DNA of 60,679 bases from assembly GCA_025927685.1 (NCBI GenBank), contig JAICKX010000004.1, positions 1 through 60,679 of the forward strand. The letters are read 5' to 3'. Shown here piece after piece: positions 1 through 10,619 of the stretch. Source of the stretch: Thermoleophilia bacterium (lineage in GTDB: Bacteria; Actinomycetota; Thermoleophilia; Gaiellales; JAICJC01). Positions within the stretch are counted from its first letter, which is position 1. Each line of letters begins with the position of its first letter. Made by a program: the position numbers and the translations under genes. The notes beneath the pieces are model-generated. The model worked only from the letters and a program-made list of their open reading frames with translations. It ran no database searches and had not been told where the DNA came from.

Positions 1-1
1 C

Positions 2-835
2 GACCCGGGTGAGCTGTGCCTGGCGGCCGACCCGGGCTATCCGGTCTACACCTCGGGCACGCTGCTGGCCGGCGGCACGCCACACCTGATGCCGCTCACG
101 GCCGCAAACGGATTCCTGCCCGATCTCGACGCCTTTGGCCGCGACGTCACCGACCGCGCCAACCTGCTCTTCTGCAACTACCCCAACAACCCGACGGGCG
201 CCGTGGTCGAGGACGACTTCTTCGCCCGGCTGGCGGCGTTCGGGATCGAGCGCGGCGTGCCGGTCGTCCACGACAACGCGTACTCCGAGATCACCTTCGA
301 CGGCTACGTCGCGCCCAGCTTCCTCGCCGCCCCGGGCGCGCGCGAGGCGGGGATCGAGATGTTGTCGTGGTCGAAGGCCTACAACATGACCGGCTGGCGC
401 GTCGCCGCGGCTGTCGGGAACGCCGACATGATCGCGGCGCTCCTCAAGCTGAAGACCAACCTCGACTCCGGCCAGTTCGACGCGATCCAGCTCGCCGCGG
501 CGCGGATCCTCGGCCCCGAGGGCGACGCCCACGTCGAGCACATGCGCGAGGTCTACCGCCGCCGCCGCGACCTCGTGATCGAGGCGCTGGCCGCCGCCGG
601 TCTCGAGGTCGCGCCGCCGCGCGGCACGATCTACGTCTGGGCGCCCGTGCCCGACGGCCACACGTCGGTCTCGTTCGCGGAGCTGGTGCTCGAGCAGGCC
701 GGCGTCGTCGTCTCCCCGGGATCGGCCTACGGGCCGAACGGCGAAGGCTACGTGCGGCTCTCGCTGACGGTCGCGGACGACCGCCTGCGCGAGGCCGTCG
801 CCCGGATCGAGCAGCACCTGCGCGTCCCGGCCTAG
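2..835 (+). CDS. PLP-dependent class I/II aminotransferase (5'-truncated)
   Basis: The gene enters from the left edge in frame 2; 277 residues are visible and the N-terminus is missing. It is a fold-type I PLP aminotransferase. The NYPNNPTGA motif (near base 176) is the conserved Asn-Pro-Thr-Gly loop that contacts the cofactor. SKAYNMTGWR carries the Schiff-base lysine (codon 374-376) followed by the family's GWR. The C-terminal small domain ends with a VRLSLTVADDRLREAVARI-type helix. The motif spacing fits the LL-diaminopimelate/aspartate aminotransferase branch, which moves an amino group between an amino acid and a 2-oxo acid in the cytosol. The substrate cannot be fixed from this fragment. 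It ends 28 bases before hflX. Confidence 0.9.
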   Translation, partial: DPGELCLAADPGYPVYTSGTLLAGGTPHLMPLTAANGFLPDLDAFGRDVTDRANLLFCNYPNNPTGAVVEDDFFARLAAFGIERGVPVVHDNAYSEITFDGYVAPSFLAAPGAREAGIEMLSWSKAYNMTGWRVAAAVGNADMIAALLKLKTNLDSGQFDAIQLAAARILGPEGDAHVEHMREVYRRRRDLVIEALAAAGLEVAPPRGTIYVWAPVPDGHTSVSFAELVLEQAGVVVSPGSAYGPNGEGYVRLSLTVADDRLREAVARIEQHLRVPA

Positions 836-850
836 CCTCCGAGCCGTTCG

Positions 851-856
851 TATACT
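851..856 (+). promoter_or_regulatory. -10 box of hflX, probably leaderless
   Basis: TATACT ends 7 nt before the GTG start at 864, so transcription would begin at or next to the start codon. No Shine-Dalgarno sequence lies between them and no clear -35 box is visible. Confidence 0.45.
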
Positions 857-863
857 CCATCGC

Positions 864-2135
864 GTGTCCACCGCCCGCAGCGCCCCCCGCGAGCCGACGC
901 CGGAGCGGGGCGTCATCATCGCCTCCCTGCCGCCCGGTGCCGACGGCGACGAGGGGCTGGCCGAGATGCGCGAGCTCCTGCGCACGGCGACGGTCGACGC
1001 CGTCGCGACGCTCACCCAGCACCGGCGCCGGCCGGACGCGCGCACGTACCTGGGCCCCGGCAAGGTCGACGAGCTGCGCGAGCTGGTGCGCGACCTCGAG
1101 GCCGAGGTGGTGGTGTGCGACGACGAGCTGGCCCCGCGTCAGCAGCGCGCTCTCGAGGACGCGCTCCAGATGCGGATCGTCGACCGCACCGCGGTGATCC
1201 TCGACATCTTCGCCCAGCACGCGCACACCGCCGAGGGCAAGCTCCAGGTCGAACTGGCCCAGCTCGAGTACACGATGCAGCGCATGCGCGGCATGTGGAA
1301 GCACCTCGAGCGCCTCGGCGGCGTGGTCGGGACGAGAGGCCCGGGCGAGACGCAGCTCGAGTCCGACCGCCGGATCGCCCGGCGCCGGGTCGCGCTGCTC
1401 AAGTCGCGGCTGGGCGCGGTCGCCGACCGGCGCGGCGTCATGCGGCGCGAGCGGACGCGGAGCGCGATGCCGGCCGTCGCGCTGGCGGGCTACACGAATG
1501 TCGGCAAGTCGACGCTCCTGAATGCCCTCACCGGCGCCGACGTGCGCGTGGACGACCGGCTCTTCGAGACGCTCGATCCGACCACCCGCGCGTTCCGCGA
1601 GGAGGGCCGGGCCTACCTGGTCACCGACACGGTCGGGTTCATCCGCAAGCTCCCGCACGGGCTGGTGGAGGCCTTCGCGGCGACGCTCGAGGAGACGCTG
1701 GCCGGCGACCTGATCCTCGTCGTCGGCGATGCGTCCGCCGGTGAGGAGGGCCTGCGCGAGCAGCTCACGGAGGTCGAGGCCGTGCTGTCCGAGATCGGCG
1801 CCGATGCGATCCCGCACCTGCTCGTCCTGAACAAGATCGATCAGGTGGATGCGCTGTCCCGCCGCCGCCTTCGTAACCGCTTCCCCGAGGCCGTCATGAT
1901 CTCGGCGCGGACGGGCGAGAACCTGGAGGAGCTGAAACACCGGGTGGCCGAGTTCTTCGCCGACCGCTACGTCGACGTGCGCCTGCTGGTGCCGCACGAG
2001 GACGGCGGCGAGCTCTCGGCGCTCTACCGCACCGGCGCGCCGATCACGGCGCGCGAGGACGCGGCCGAGGGGGTCCTCGTGACCGCCCGCCTGCCGCGCG
2101 AGCTGATCGGAAGATTCGCGGCCTACCGCATATGA
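864..2135 (+). CDS. hflX: Ribosome-associated GTPase HflX
   Basis: This 423-residue protein is a normal-length HflX, a GTPase that binds stalled or heat-damaged ribosomes and splits them into subunits. The N-terminal HflX domain carries the typical ARTYLGPGKVDEL stretch. The GTPase domain shows G1 GYTNVGKST (about residue 210), G3 DTVGFI, and G4 NKID. The start is GTG at 864, right after a -10-like TATACT. Its stop overlaps the dut start as ATGA, so hflX, dut and the NUDIX gene are probably co-translated. Among translational GTPases the GFI after the DTV of G3 is specific to HflX, so the assignment is firm. Confidence 0.95.
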   Translation: MSTARSAPREPTPERGVIIASLPPGADGDEGLAEMRELLRTATVDAVATLTQHRRRPDARTYLGPGKVDELRELVRDLEAEVVVCDDELAPRQQRALEDALQMRIVDRTAVILDIFAQHAHTAEGKLQVELAQLEYTMQRMRGMWKHLERLGGVVGTRGPGETQLESDRRIARRRVALLKSRLGAVADRRGVMRRERTRSAMPAVALAGYTNVGKSTLLNALTGADVRVDDRLFETLDPTTRAFREEGRAYLVTDTVGFIRKLPHGLVEAFAATLEETLAGDLILVVGDASAGEEGLREQLTEVEAVLSEIGADAIPHLLVLNKIDQVDALSRRRLRNRFPEAVMISARTGENLEELKHRVAEFFADRYVDVRLLVPHEDGGELSALYRTGAPITAREDAAEGVLVTARLPRELIGRFAAYRI

Positions 2136-2578
2136 CCGAGCTCCTCGTCCGGCGCCTGCATCCCGATGCCGCGATCCCGGCGGCCGCCTACGACGGCGAC
2201 GCCGGCCTCGACCTGGCGAGCGTCGAGGATGCCGAGCTGGGCCCCGGCGAGCGGCGCACGATCGCGACCGGCATCGCCGTCGCGATCCCGCCGGGGCACG
2301 CCGGCTTCGTCCAGCCGCGCTCGGGGCTCGCGGCCCGGCATGGGATCTCCGTCGTGAACTCGCCCGGCCTGATCGACTCCGGCTACCGGGGCGAGGTCAA
2401 GGTGGTGCTGCTGAACACCGACGCCGCGGAGTCGTTCCACGTGGCGCCCGGCGACCGCATCGCCCAGCTCGTCGTCCTCGCGCTGCCGCAGCTGCGGGTC
2501 GCGGTCACCGACGAGCTCCCCGGCTCCGAGCGCGCGCACCGCGGCTTCGGCTCCTCCGCTGTGGGCTCGCCGCCGTGA
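2132..2578 (+). CDS. dut: Deoxyuridine 5'-triphosphate nucleotidohydrolase (dUTPase)
   Basis: This 148-residue trimeric-type dUTPase hydrolyses dUTP to dUMP and pyrophosphate, keeping uracil out of DNA and supplying dTMP synthesis. All five motifs are present: motif 1 AYDGDAGLDLAS, motif 2 PRSGLAARHG, motif 3 SPGLIDSGYRGEV with the catalytic Asp, motif 4 GDRIAQLVV, and the flexible glycine-rich motif 5 RAHRGFGSS near the C-terminus. The ATG overlaps the hflX stop (ATGA), and its own stop overlaps the next GTG (GTGA), indicating translational coupling in a nucleotide-sanitation operon. Confidence 0.96.
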   Translation: MTELLVRRLHPDAAIPAAAYDGDAGLDLASVEDAELGPGERRTIATGIAVAIPPGHAGFVQPRSGLAARHGISVVNSPGLIDSGYRGEVKVVLLNTDAAESFHVAPGDRIAQLVVLALPQLRVAVTDELPGSERAHRGFGSSAVGSPP

Positions 2579-3030
2579 GCGGCGCGCCGCGGATCCGGGT
2601 CGCCGCGCTCATGCGCCACGGCGATTCGGTTCTGCTCTGCGAGCAGCACAAGGGCGAGCGCGCCTACTGGCTTCTGCCCGGGGGCGGGGTGGAGGAGGGC
2701 GAGTCGCTCCACGTGGCGCTCGCGCGCGAGCTGACCGAGGAGTGCGCGCTCGAGGGCGTCGCGCTGGACGGGCCGATTGCCATCGTCGAGTCGATCGCGC
2801 CGGCGGGCCTGCGGCCGCGCAAGCATGTCGTCCACATCATCTTCCACGGCGACGTGTCCGGCCGCAGCCTCGAGACCGTGGCGTCGGCCGACGGCGCCGT
2901 TCGCGGCCACCGGCTGATCCCGCCCGACGAGCTGGCGGCGATCGACCTGCGCCCGCCGATCCACCGCTTCCTCGAGCGCTGGCAACCGGGTGATCCGTTC
3001 GTGCACCTGGGCGAGCTGTGGGTACGGTGA
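2575..3030 (+). CDS. NUDIX hydrolase
   Basis: This 151-residue protein has a full Nudix box starting GGVEEGE and ending RELTEE, matching Gx5Ex7REUxEExGU, which binds Mg2+ and cleaves nucleoside diphosphates linked to another moiety. It starts at GTG 2575, overlapping the dut stop as GTGA. Following dUTPase directly, a house-cleaning role on non-canonical nucleotides is plausible. The substrate cannot be read from the sequence, and Nudix enzymes on ADP-ribose or other compounds are equally possible. A HAD phosphatase follows after 19 bases. Confidence 0.85.
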   Translation: MSGAPRIRVAALMRHGDSVLLCEQHKGERAYWLLPGGGVEEGESLHVALARELTEECALEGVALDGPIAIVESIAPAGLRPRKHVVHIIFHGDVSGRSLETVASADGAVRGHRLIPPDELAAIDLRPPIHRFLERWQPGDPFVHLGELWVR

Positions 3031-3049
3031 CCCGGCGGGGTCGCGGCGC

Positions 3050-3847
3050 GTGACCGAGGCGATCCTCTTCGACCTCGACGACACGCTGGTCGTCGAGGAG
3101 CCGGCCGCTGCGGCCGCGTTCCTCGCGACGGCCCATGTTGCGGCCCGCCGGTACCCGGTCGATCCCGCCGAGCTCGCGCGCACGGCCCGCACGCGGGCCC
3201 GCGATCTGTGGCGGGCCGGACCGGCCCACGCGTACGGCGAGGACACGATCGGGATGAGCTCGTGGGAGGCCCTGTGGTGCCGCTGGGAGGGCGACACCGC
3301 GGAGGTGCGAGCCTGCCGGGAGTGGGCGGCCGGCTACCGCGCGCAGGCCTGGCGCGCCGCCCTCGCGGAGCACCACATCGTCGACCCGGCCCTCGCCGAG
3401 CTCCTCGGCGAGCGCTTCGGGATCGAGCGCCGCCTGCGCCACGAGGCCTTCGCCGACGCCCGGCCGGCGCTCGACGCGCTCCGGCGCACGCACGCCCTGG
3501 CGCTCGTGACCAACGGAGCGTCCTGCCTCCAGCGCGAGAAGCTCGCCGGGTGCGGGCTCACCGAGACGGACTTCGACGCGGTCGTCATCTCGGGGGATCT
3601 CGGGACGGCCAAGCCGGACGCGGCGATCTTCGCCCACGCGCTCGACCGGCTCGGCGTCACCGCCGCAGATGCCGTCATGGTGGGCGACAGCTTCGAGCGC
3701 GACATCCGCGGTGCGCATGCGGCCGGCATCCGCGGCATCTGGCTGAACCGCGACGGCGCGCAGCCGGCCCCGGAGCCGAACGGGCATCTCGAGATCGCGG
3801 CGCTCACCGAGCTGGCGCCGCTCATTCGGGGCTCGACGAGCGGTTAG
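3050..3847 (+). CDS. HAD-superfamily hydrolase (YjjG/phosphoglycolate phosphatase-like)
   Basis: A 265-residue phosphatase of HAD subfamily I. Motif I is DLDDTL close to the N-terminus (first Asp is the nucleophile). Motif II is VTNGAS, the lysine of motif III is in the TAKPD segment, and motif IV is VGDSFERDIRGAHAAG. The alpha-helical cap lies between motifs I and II. I chose GTG 3050 because it places motif I at residues 8-13, the normal position; an upstream start at 2990 would run into the NUDIX gene. Likely substrates are small phosphorylated metabolites or nucleotides. Its 3' end overlaps the gatD 3' end by 4 bases, so the two are convergent. Confidence 0.85.
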   Translation: MTEAILFDLDDTLVVEEPAAAAAFLATAHVAARRYPVDPAELARTARTRARDLWRAGPAHAYGEDTIGMSSWEALWCRWEGDTAEVRACREWAAGYRAQAWRAALAEHHIVDPALAELLGERFGIERRLRHEAFADARPALDALRRTHALALVTNGASCLQREKLAGCGLTETDFDAVVISGDLGTAKPDAAIFAHALDRLGVTAADAVMVGDSFERDIRGAHAAGIRGIWLNRDGAQPAPEPNGHLEIAALTELAPLIRGSTSG

Positions 3848-4575
3848 CCCGCAGCGGCGATCCGCTCGGCGACCCGGTGCGCCTCGCTCTCGAGCGCGTC
3901 GTCGAGCGGATCCAGCGCGACCGTGCCGTGGCGTCGCTCGAGCGACGCACCCACGAGCCAGTCCGCCAGCCACGGGTTCTTGGGGAGGAGCGGCCCGTGG
4001 ATGTACGTCCCCAGGACGCGTCCCGTCCTCACGCCCTCGCCGCCGTCGGCGCCGTTGTTGCCGTGACCGTGGAGCACCTGGCCCAGCGGCTCGACGCCCT
4101 CGCCGAGGTGGGTGCGCCCGGCGTGGTTCTCGAAGCCGACGACCGTGCGCGGCCTGCCCGGGTCGAGCTCGCAGCGGATCGCGATGTTGCCGATCATCCG
4201 CGTCGGTCCGGCCTCGGTGACGAGGTCGACGAGCCCGGTGCCGGGCATGTCGTCGCCGGCGTGGCCCCGGTAGCCGTGCCCGAGGAGCTGGTAGCCGCCG
4301 CACACCGCCAGGACGGCCGCCCCGCCGTCGACGGCCGCCCGCAGGTCGCCGGACCTGGCGACGAGGTCGCCCGCGACGGCGACCTGGTCGCGATCCTGCC
4401 CGCCGCCCAGGTAGTAGAGGTCGGCCTCCGGCAGGGGGTCGCCCGGCCCGCAACCCCTCACCGCGAACGCGATGTCGCGCCGCTCGCAGCGGTAGCGCAG
4501 GACTGCGATGTTGCCGCGGTCGGCGTAGATGTTCAGGTGCTCCGGATAGAGGTGGCAGATGCGGAGGTCGGTCAC
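3844..4575 (-). CDS. gatD: Lipid II isoglutaminyl synthase, glutaminase subunit GatD
   Basis: A 243-residue class I glutamine amidotransferase of the cobyric-acid-synthase-like (CobB/CobQ) type. The nucleophile is Cys92 in AVCGGYQLLG and the catalytic histidine is His193 in TYIHGPLLPKNP. GatD supplies ammonia to MurT, and the complex amidates the D-Glu alpha-carboxyl of lipid II to D-isoglutamine in the cytosol before the precursor is flipped. The GTG start overlaps the murT stop (GTGA), as expected for subunits made in fixed ratio. The adjacent murT separates it from the cobalamin-pathway paralogs. Confidence 0.92.
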   Translation of the reverse strand: MTDLRICHLYPEHLNIYADRGNIAVLRYRCERRDIAFAVRGCGPGDPLPEADLYYLGGGQDRDQVAVAGDLVARSGDLRAAVDGGAAVLAVCGGYQLLGHGYRGHAGDDMPGTGLVDLVTEAGPTRMIGNIAIRCELDPGRPRTVVGFENHAGRTHLGEGVEPLGQVLHGHGNNGADGGEGVRTGRVLGTYIHGPLLPKNPWLADWLVGASLERRHGTVALDPLDDALESEAHRVAERIAAAG

Positions 4576-5921
4576 GCCGCCTCCCAGTACGGCGGGACGA
4601 CGCCCCGGCGGGTGAGGGCGCCGCGCAGCTCGAGCATCGCCGTGTAGGTGGTGAGCACGTACGCCGGGCCGTCGCCGGCCGCGACCGCCGTGTCGAGCGC
4701 GGCGGCCAGGTCGGGCTCCACCCGCATCACGTCCGGATCGACGCCCGCGTACTTGAGCCGCATGGCCATCTCGGCCGCCCGTGTCCCCGACGTCACGACC
4801 GACTCGACGCCCGGCGCCAGGAGCTCGAAGTCGACGTCCCAGATCCAGGACACGTCGCGCCCGTCGGCGATCCGGTCGTTCAGGGCGACGACGAGCCGCT
4901 TCGGGGCGGGGTCGTGGGCCAGGGTGCGGATGACCTCGTTGGCGCCGGCCGGGTTCTTCGAGAGGACGAGCACCGCCTCGCCGGCGCCGGTCGCGACGCG
5001 CTCGAACCGGCCGAAGGCCGGCCCGAACGCCTCCAGCCCTGCCGCCATCCGCCCGAGCGGCACGCCGCCCGCGGCGCACGCCATGGCGACGGCCGCGAGC
5101 GCGTTGTAGACGTTGTAGAGGCCCGGGAGCGGCATGCGCACGCGCCGCGCGCCGAGCGGCGTCGCGACCGTGATGTCGGTGCCGGCGAGGCCGTCGAAGC
5201 GCACGCTCGTCGCGGCGACGTCGAGCGGCGGGCGCGCGTTCCCGCACGCCGGGCACCTCCAGGCACCCAGGTGCCCGAGGTAGACGGCGTCGTAGTGGAG
5301 GCGCTCGCCGCAGGCGGCGCACCATTTGGAGTCGGCGGCGTGGGGCAGCTCCGGGAGCGCGACGGCCGGATCGTCGATGCCGTAGGAGAGCGACCCCGCC
5401 CCGGCCGGGAGCGCGGCGACGAGCGGGTCGTCGGCGTTTCGAACGATCCGCCACGGGCCGTCGGAGATCCGCCGCCACCGCGCCGCCACGAGCTCCAGCT
5501 CGCCGTAGCGGTCGAGCTGGTCACGGAACAGGTTCCCGAGCCCGAGAACACGGGGACGGAGGGCCGGGGCCAGCTCCTCGAGCGCGGCCTCGTCGACCTC
5601 GAAGACCCCCAGCTCCGCGTGGCGGCAGCCGATCAGCGCGGACGCGACTCCCGACGCGAGGTTGGCACCGGCAGCGTTGCGGCACAGCCGGTGCTCGGGC
5701 TCGAGCATGGAGGCGAGCATCTTTGCGGTGGTCGTCTTGCCGTTCGTCGCCGAGAGCGCAATCACGCCGCCCGCGAGGCGGCTCGAGAGCCGGGTCACGG
5801 CGTCGGGCGCGATGCGCAGGAGCAGCTTGCCCGGCAGGCTCGTTCCCCCGCCGGCGCCCGCACGGCGCGAGAGGCCGGCGGCCGCTCGGGCTGCGGCCAC
5901 CTTGGCGGGGAAGGGGATCAT
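4572..5921 (-). CDS. murT: Lipid II isoglutaminyl synthase, Mur ligase-like subunit MurT
   Basis: This 449-residue Mur-ligase-family protein has the ATP-binding P-loop ATNGKTTT at residues 58-65. A four-cysteine zinc ribbon (CAAC, then CPAC about 20 residues later) lies in the middle domain and is a hallmark of MurT. The C-terminal DUF1727-type domain docks GatD. With GatD it amidates peptidoglycan stem D-glutamate, a modification typical of Gram-positive and mycobacterial walls. I chose ATG 5921 (MIPFPAKV) over an upstream in-frame start because a TAGGAT box ends 8 nt before it. A divergent gene begins at 6051. Confidence 0.93.
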   Translation of the reverse strand: MIPFPAKVAAARAAAGLSRRAGAGGGTSLPGKLLLRIAPDAVTRLSSRLAGGVIALSATNGKTTTAKMLASMLEPEHRLCRNAAGANLASGVASALIGCRHAELGVFEVDEAALEELAPALRPRVLGLGNLFRDQLDRYGELELVAARWRRISDGPWRIVRNADDPLVAALPAGAGSLSYGIDDPAVALPELPHAADSKWCAACGERLHYDAVYLGHLGAWRCPACGNARPPLDVAATSVRFDGLAGTDITVATPLGARRVRMPLPGLYNVYNALAAVAMACAAGGVPLGRMAAGLEAFGPAFGRFERVATGAGEAVLVLSKNPAGANEVIRTLAHDPAPKRLVVALNDRIADGRDVSWIWDVDFELLAPGVESVVTSGTRAAEMAMRLKYAGVDPDVMRVEPDLAAALDTAVAAGDGPAYVLTTYTAMLELRGALTRRGVVPPYWEAA

Positions 5922-5929
5922 CCGTCCGA

Positions 5930-5935
5930 ATCCTA
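5930..5935 (-). promoter_or_regulatory. -10 box of murT-gatD, probably leaderless
   Basis: Read on the minus strand, TAGGAT ends 8 nt before the murT ATG, so the transcript would start at or next to the start codon. No ribosome-binding site is visible in the gap. Confidence 0.45.
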
Positions 5936-5990
5936 TCGGCGGCCGTTCCACCGTCCGGATTTGACGGTGAGGCAGGGCGCGGGCGTTCAC

Positions 5991-6018
5991 TTGCAGTCGT
6001 GGGAACATATGCTATAAG
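5991..6018 (+). promoter_or_regulatory. Promoter of the repeat protein at 6051
   Basis: TTGCAG (5991-5996), a 16-nt spacer and TATAAG (6013-6018) give a good sigma70-type promoter. A GGGGAG ribosome-binding site at 6041-6046 precedes the ATG at 6051, so unlike many neighbours this gene has a leader. Confidence 0.6.
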
Positions 6019-6050
6019 CTGCCACCGGCCCGACGAGCCAGGGGAGCCTT

Positions 6051-6743
6051 ATGAGACGCAAGACGGTGTACCGCGCGATCGAGGGCATCGATCGCGAGCA
6101 GCTGGAACAGTTCCAGGCCGGGATGCGCAAGCGGTACAGCGACGAGCACATCCTGGACGAGCTGCGCGCCTGTGCGAAGCGGCTCGGCAGGTCGCCCACG
6201 ATGCGTGAGTTCGAGGCCGACTCGGGCACGACCGTGCACCCGCAGACGGTCATCGAGCACTTCAAGTCGTGGAACCGCGCCAAGCGGCTGGCCGGGCTCG
6301 TCCCGCGGCGGTTCGCCACGCAGGAGGAGCTCCTGAAGCTGCTGCGCGATCTGGGCGACGACCTCGGACGCGTGCCCACGGCCAAGGACATCGAGGCCCG
6401 CAAGGGCGCGATGCCGTCCAAGTCGCTCTACTGGCACACGTTCGGATCGCTCAACAACGCGCTGAAGCAGGCCGGCTTCGACGTCCCGGTGGGGGAGGAG
6501 CGGCTCGAGCGGGCGGTCGAGCAGGGCGCGATGCTTGCCATCCGAAGCGGGCGGCTCCCCAAGTTCGCCGACTGGGCCCAGGCGCGCCGCGGCGACCCGA
6601 GCATGCTCACCGAATGGCAGGTCTACCGGATGTTCGACGCCCGCCGCGGCGCGTGGTCGACGTTCCAGTACCTGATCCGCAGCCGGCTCGAGGAGCGCGG
6701 CGTGCACATCTCGCCCGAGGGGCGAGTGCTGCCGACGAGCTGA
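6051..6743 (+). CDS. Protein made of homing-endonuclease-associated (HNH) repeats
   Basis: This 230-residue protein has three units of roughly 50-55 residues. Two are clear: one begins YSDEHILDELRACAKRLGR and ends SWNRAKRLAGL, the next begins ATQEELLKLLRDLGDDLGR and ends SLNNALKQAGF. A third weaker copy spans roughly 155-215. Each unit has a helix, an LGRxPT turn, a second helix and a W/L-N-x-A-x-x-x-AG ending. This matches the repeat found beside HNH and homing nucleases, thought to bind DNA. No nuclease motif (HNH, GIY-YIG, LAGLIDADG) is present. A stand-alone DNA-binding or regulatory role is inference. It has its own promoter and ribosome-binding site. Confidence 0.65.
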   Translation: MRRKTVYRAIEGIDREQLEQFQAGMRKRYSDEHILDELRACAKRLGRSPTMREFEADSGTTVHPQTVIEHFKSWNRAKRLAGLVPRRFATQEELLKLLRDLGDDLGRVPTAKDIEARKGAMPSKSLYWHTFGSLNNALKQAGFDVPVGEERLERAVEQGAMLAIRSGRLPKFADWAQARRGDPSMLTEWQVYRMFDARRGAWSTFQYLIRSRLEERGVHISPEGRVLPTS

Positions 6744-6766
6744 CCGACGCGTGGCATCCTGTTGCG

Positions 6767-7216
6767 GTGGCCATCCCATCCGCAGCGCCACAGCACCTGG
6801 ACGACCTCGCGCGCTTGCGCCGCGTGCGCGACCGGATGGACAGGGAGTACGCGCAGCCGCTGGACGTCGAGGCGCTCGCCCGCGGCGCGCACATGTCGGG
6901 CGGGCACCTCAGCCGCCGGTTTCGGCTCGCCTACGGCGAGTCGCCCTACAGCTACCTCATGACGCGCCGGATCGAGCGGGCGATGGCGCTCCTTCGCCGT
7001 GGCGACCTGACCGTCACGGAGGTCTGCTTCGCGGTCGGCTGCTCATCACTCGGCACGTTCAGCACGCGGTTCACCGAGCTCGTCGGCGTGCCGCCCAGCG
7101 TCTATCGGGCCCAGGCCGCCGGCCCGATGGCGGGAATCCCGCCGTGCGTCTCCAAGCAGGTGACGCGACCGGTCAGGAATCGAGAAGCGCCAGCCGCCGG
7201 GCCGCCGCTACGGTGA
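6767..7216 (+). CDS. AraC-family transcriptional regulator, HTH domain only
   Basis: A short 149-residue protein consisting mainly of the double helix-turn-helix of AraC regulators. It contains LARGAHMSGGHLSRRFRLAYGESPYSYL (first HTH; read in two parts LARGAHMSGGHLSRRF and RLAYGESPYSYL) and the family signature VCFAVGCSSLGTFSTRF. There is no N-terminal sensory domain, so ligand control is not obvious. The GTG at 6767 is supported by a CATCCT box ending 6 nt upstream. It sits 5 bases before a VOC protein and then a UvrA paralog; this three-gene cassette recurs in actinobacteria and suggests the regulator controls those two genes. Confidence 0.85.
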   Translation: MAIPSAAPQHLDDLARLRRVRDRMDREYAQPLDVEALARGAHMSGGHLSRRFRLAYGESPYSYLMTRRIERAMALLRRGDLTVTEVCFAVGCSSLGTFSTRFTELVGVPPSVYRAQAAGPMAGIPPCVSKQVTRPVRNREAPAAGPPLR

Positions 7217-7221
7217 CGGCC

Positions 7222-7628
7222 ATGGACATCACCATTCACGCCAGCTTCCTCCCGCAGGACGACCCGGACGCCGCGGTGGCCTTCTACCGCGACACGCTCG
7301 GCTTCGAGGTCAGAAACGACGTCGAGTACGGCGGAAGGCACTGGATCACGGTCGGCCCCGCCGGCCAGCCCGGGACATCGGTCGTGCTCTATCCACCGGA
7401 CGCCACGCCGGGCATCACCGACGAGGAGCGGCGTACGATCGGCGAGATGATGGCGAAGGGCACCTACGGCACGCTGCTCCTGGCGACGGCCGATCTCGAC
7501 GGCGCCTTCGAGCGGCTCCAATCCGGCGAGGCAGAGATCGTGCAGGAGCCGACCGAGCAGCCGTACGGCGTTCGCGACTGCGCCGTCCGCGACCCCGCCG
7601 GGAACCTGATCCGCATCCAGGAGCGGGC

Positions 7629-7632
<4 letters not shown>
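7222..7632 (+). CDS. VOC-superfamily (glyoxalase/bleomycin-resistance fold) protein
   Basis: A 136-residue single VOC module with the usual paired beta-alpha-beta-beta-beta units: FYRDTLGFEVRNDVEY in the first half and the terminal RDCAVRDPAGNLIRIQE in the second. The ending DPAGNLIRI is the standard metal-ligand glutamate/hydrophobic strand, although this copy ends IQE. Members range from dioxygenases to drug-sequestering proteins. The ATG at 7222 follows a TACGGT box by 7 nt, so it could also be expressed independently of the AraC gene. Its stop overlaps the next GTG as GTGA. Confidence 0.8.
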
Positions 7633-10019
<2,387 letters not shown>

Positions 10020-10026
10020 GCCACGG

Positions 10027-10446
10027 CTACGCCGTGCAGAGCGGGCAGCCGGTCGGCTCGAGGATCTCGAGCGCCGCGAGCTCCTCGAGCGCGTCGCCGA
10101 GGAGCGTCGCCCACGGGCCGGAGCACAGCTCGACGTCGAGCAGGCCGCTCCACGGGATCGTGTTCACGTCGATCGACACCGACGCGCGCGCGATGCCCGG
10201 GGCGCCGCGCTCGGCCTCGTCGCCGGACGTCGTCTCGATCGGGGCGTGCAGCATGATCGAGCCGGTCTGGCGGCCGGCGGTCAGGCGGCGGACGTAGAAC
10301 GGCGGCTCCTCGCCAACGAGATCGACGTACCGGTATCCGCGCGCTGCCGGGGCGGAGGGGACGCGGACGTGGCCGCATCCGGTGCGGATCCGCTCGACGT
10401 CGACCACCGTCAGGCCTTCGAGGGCACGGGCAAGGGCGGTTCGCAT
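10027..10446 (-). CDS. Unknown protein with C-terminal CPLC motif
   Basis: A 139-residue acidic soluble protein (start ATG 10446, [13 protein letters not shown]; a longer form to 10482 is possible). I recognise no family. It has no membrane segment or signal peptide. It ends GCPLCTA, a CxxC two residues from the end, and has single cysteines at RTGCGHV and VELCSG, so a metal or redox site is conceivable. It is convergent with the UvrA paralog, whose stop is 7 bases away, and divergent from the sigma factor at 10620. Confidence 0.55.
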   Translation of the reverse strand: MRTALARALEGLTVVDVERIRTGCGHVRVPSAPAARGYRYVDLVGEEPPFYVRRLTAGRQTGSIMLHAPIETTSGDEAERGAPGIARASVSIDVNTIPWSGLLDVELCSGPWATLLGDALEELAALEILEPTGCPLCTA

Positions 10447-10619
10447 GCCCTGGTCTTCGGCGGCTCCGGCCCGCCGGATCATCCCCCACCGGCGCTAACT
10501 CACAACCGACAGTTTGCAAATCGCCCGAGCAGTGCTCAAGAGATGCCGGTCTGCGGCCGATCCTGTGGACACACGGGATTTCTCGTGTGACACCCCTGCG
10601 ACACGAAGGACGCCACCGC

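Noticed and set aside
2990-3049. Upstream ATG at 2990 as start of the HAD hydrolase
   Set aside because: It would overlap the NUDIX gene by 41 bases and add a 20-residue tail without family similarity; GTG 3050 gives a normal N-terminus.
5961-5966. TTGACG as a -35 box for the gene at 6051
   Set aside because: Its distance to TATAAG at 6013 is far too long; TTGCAG at 5991 fits with a 16-nt spacer.
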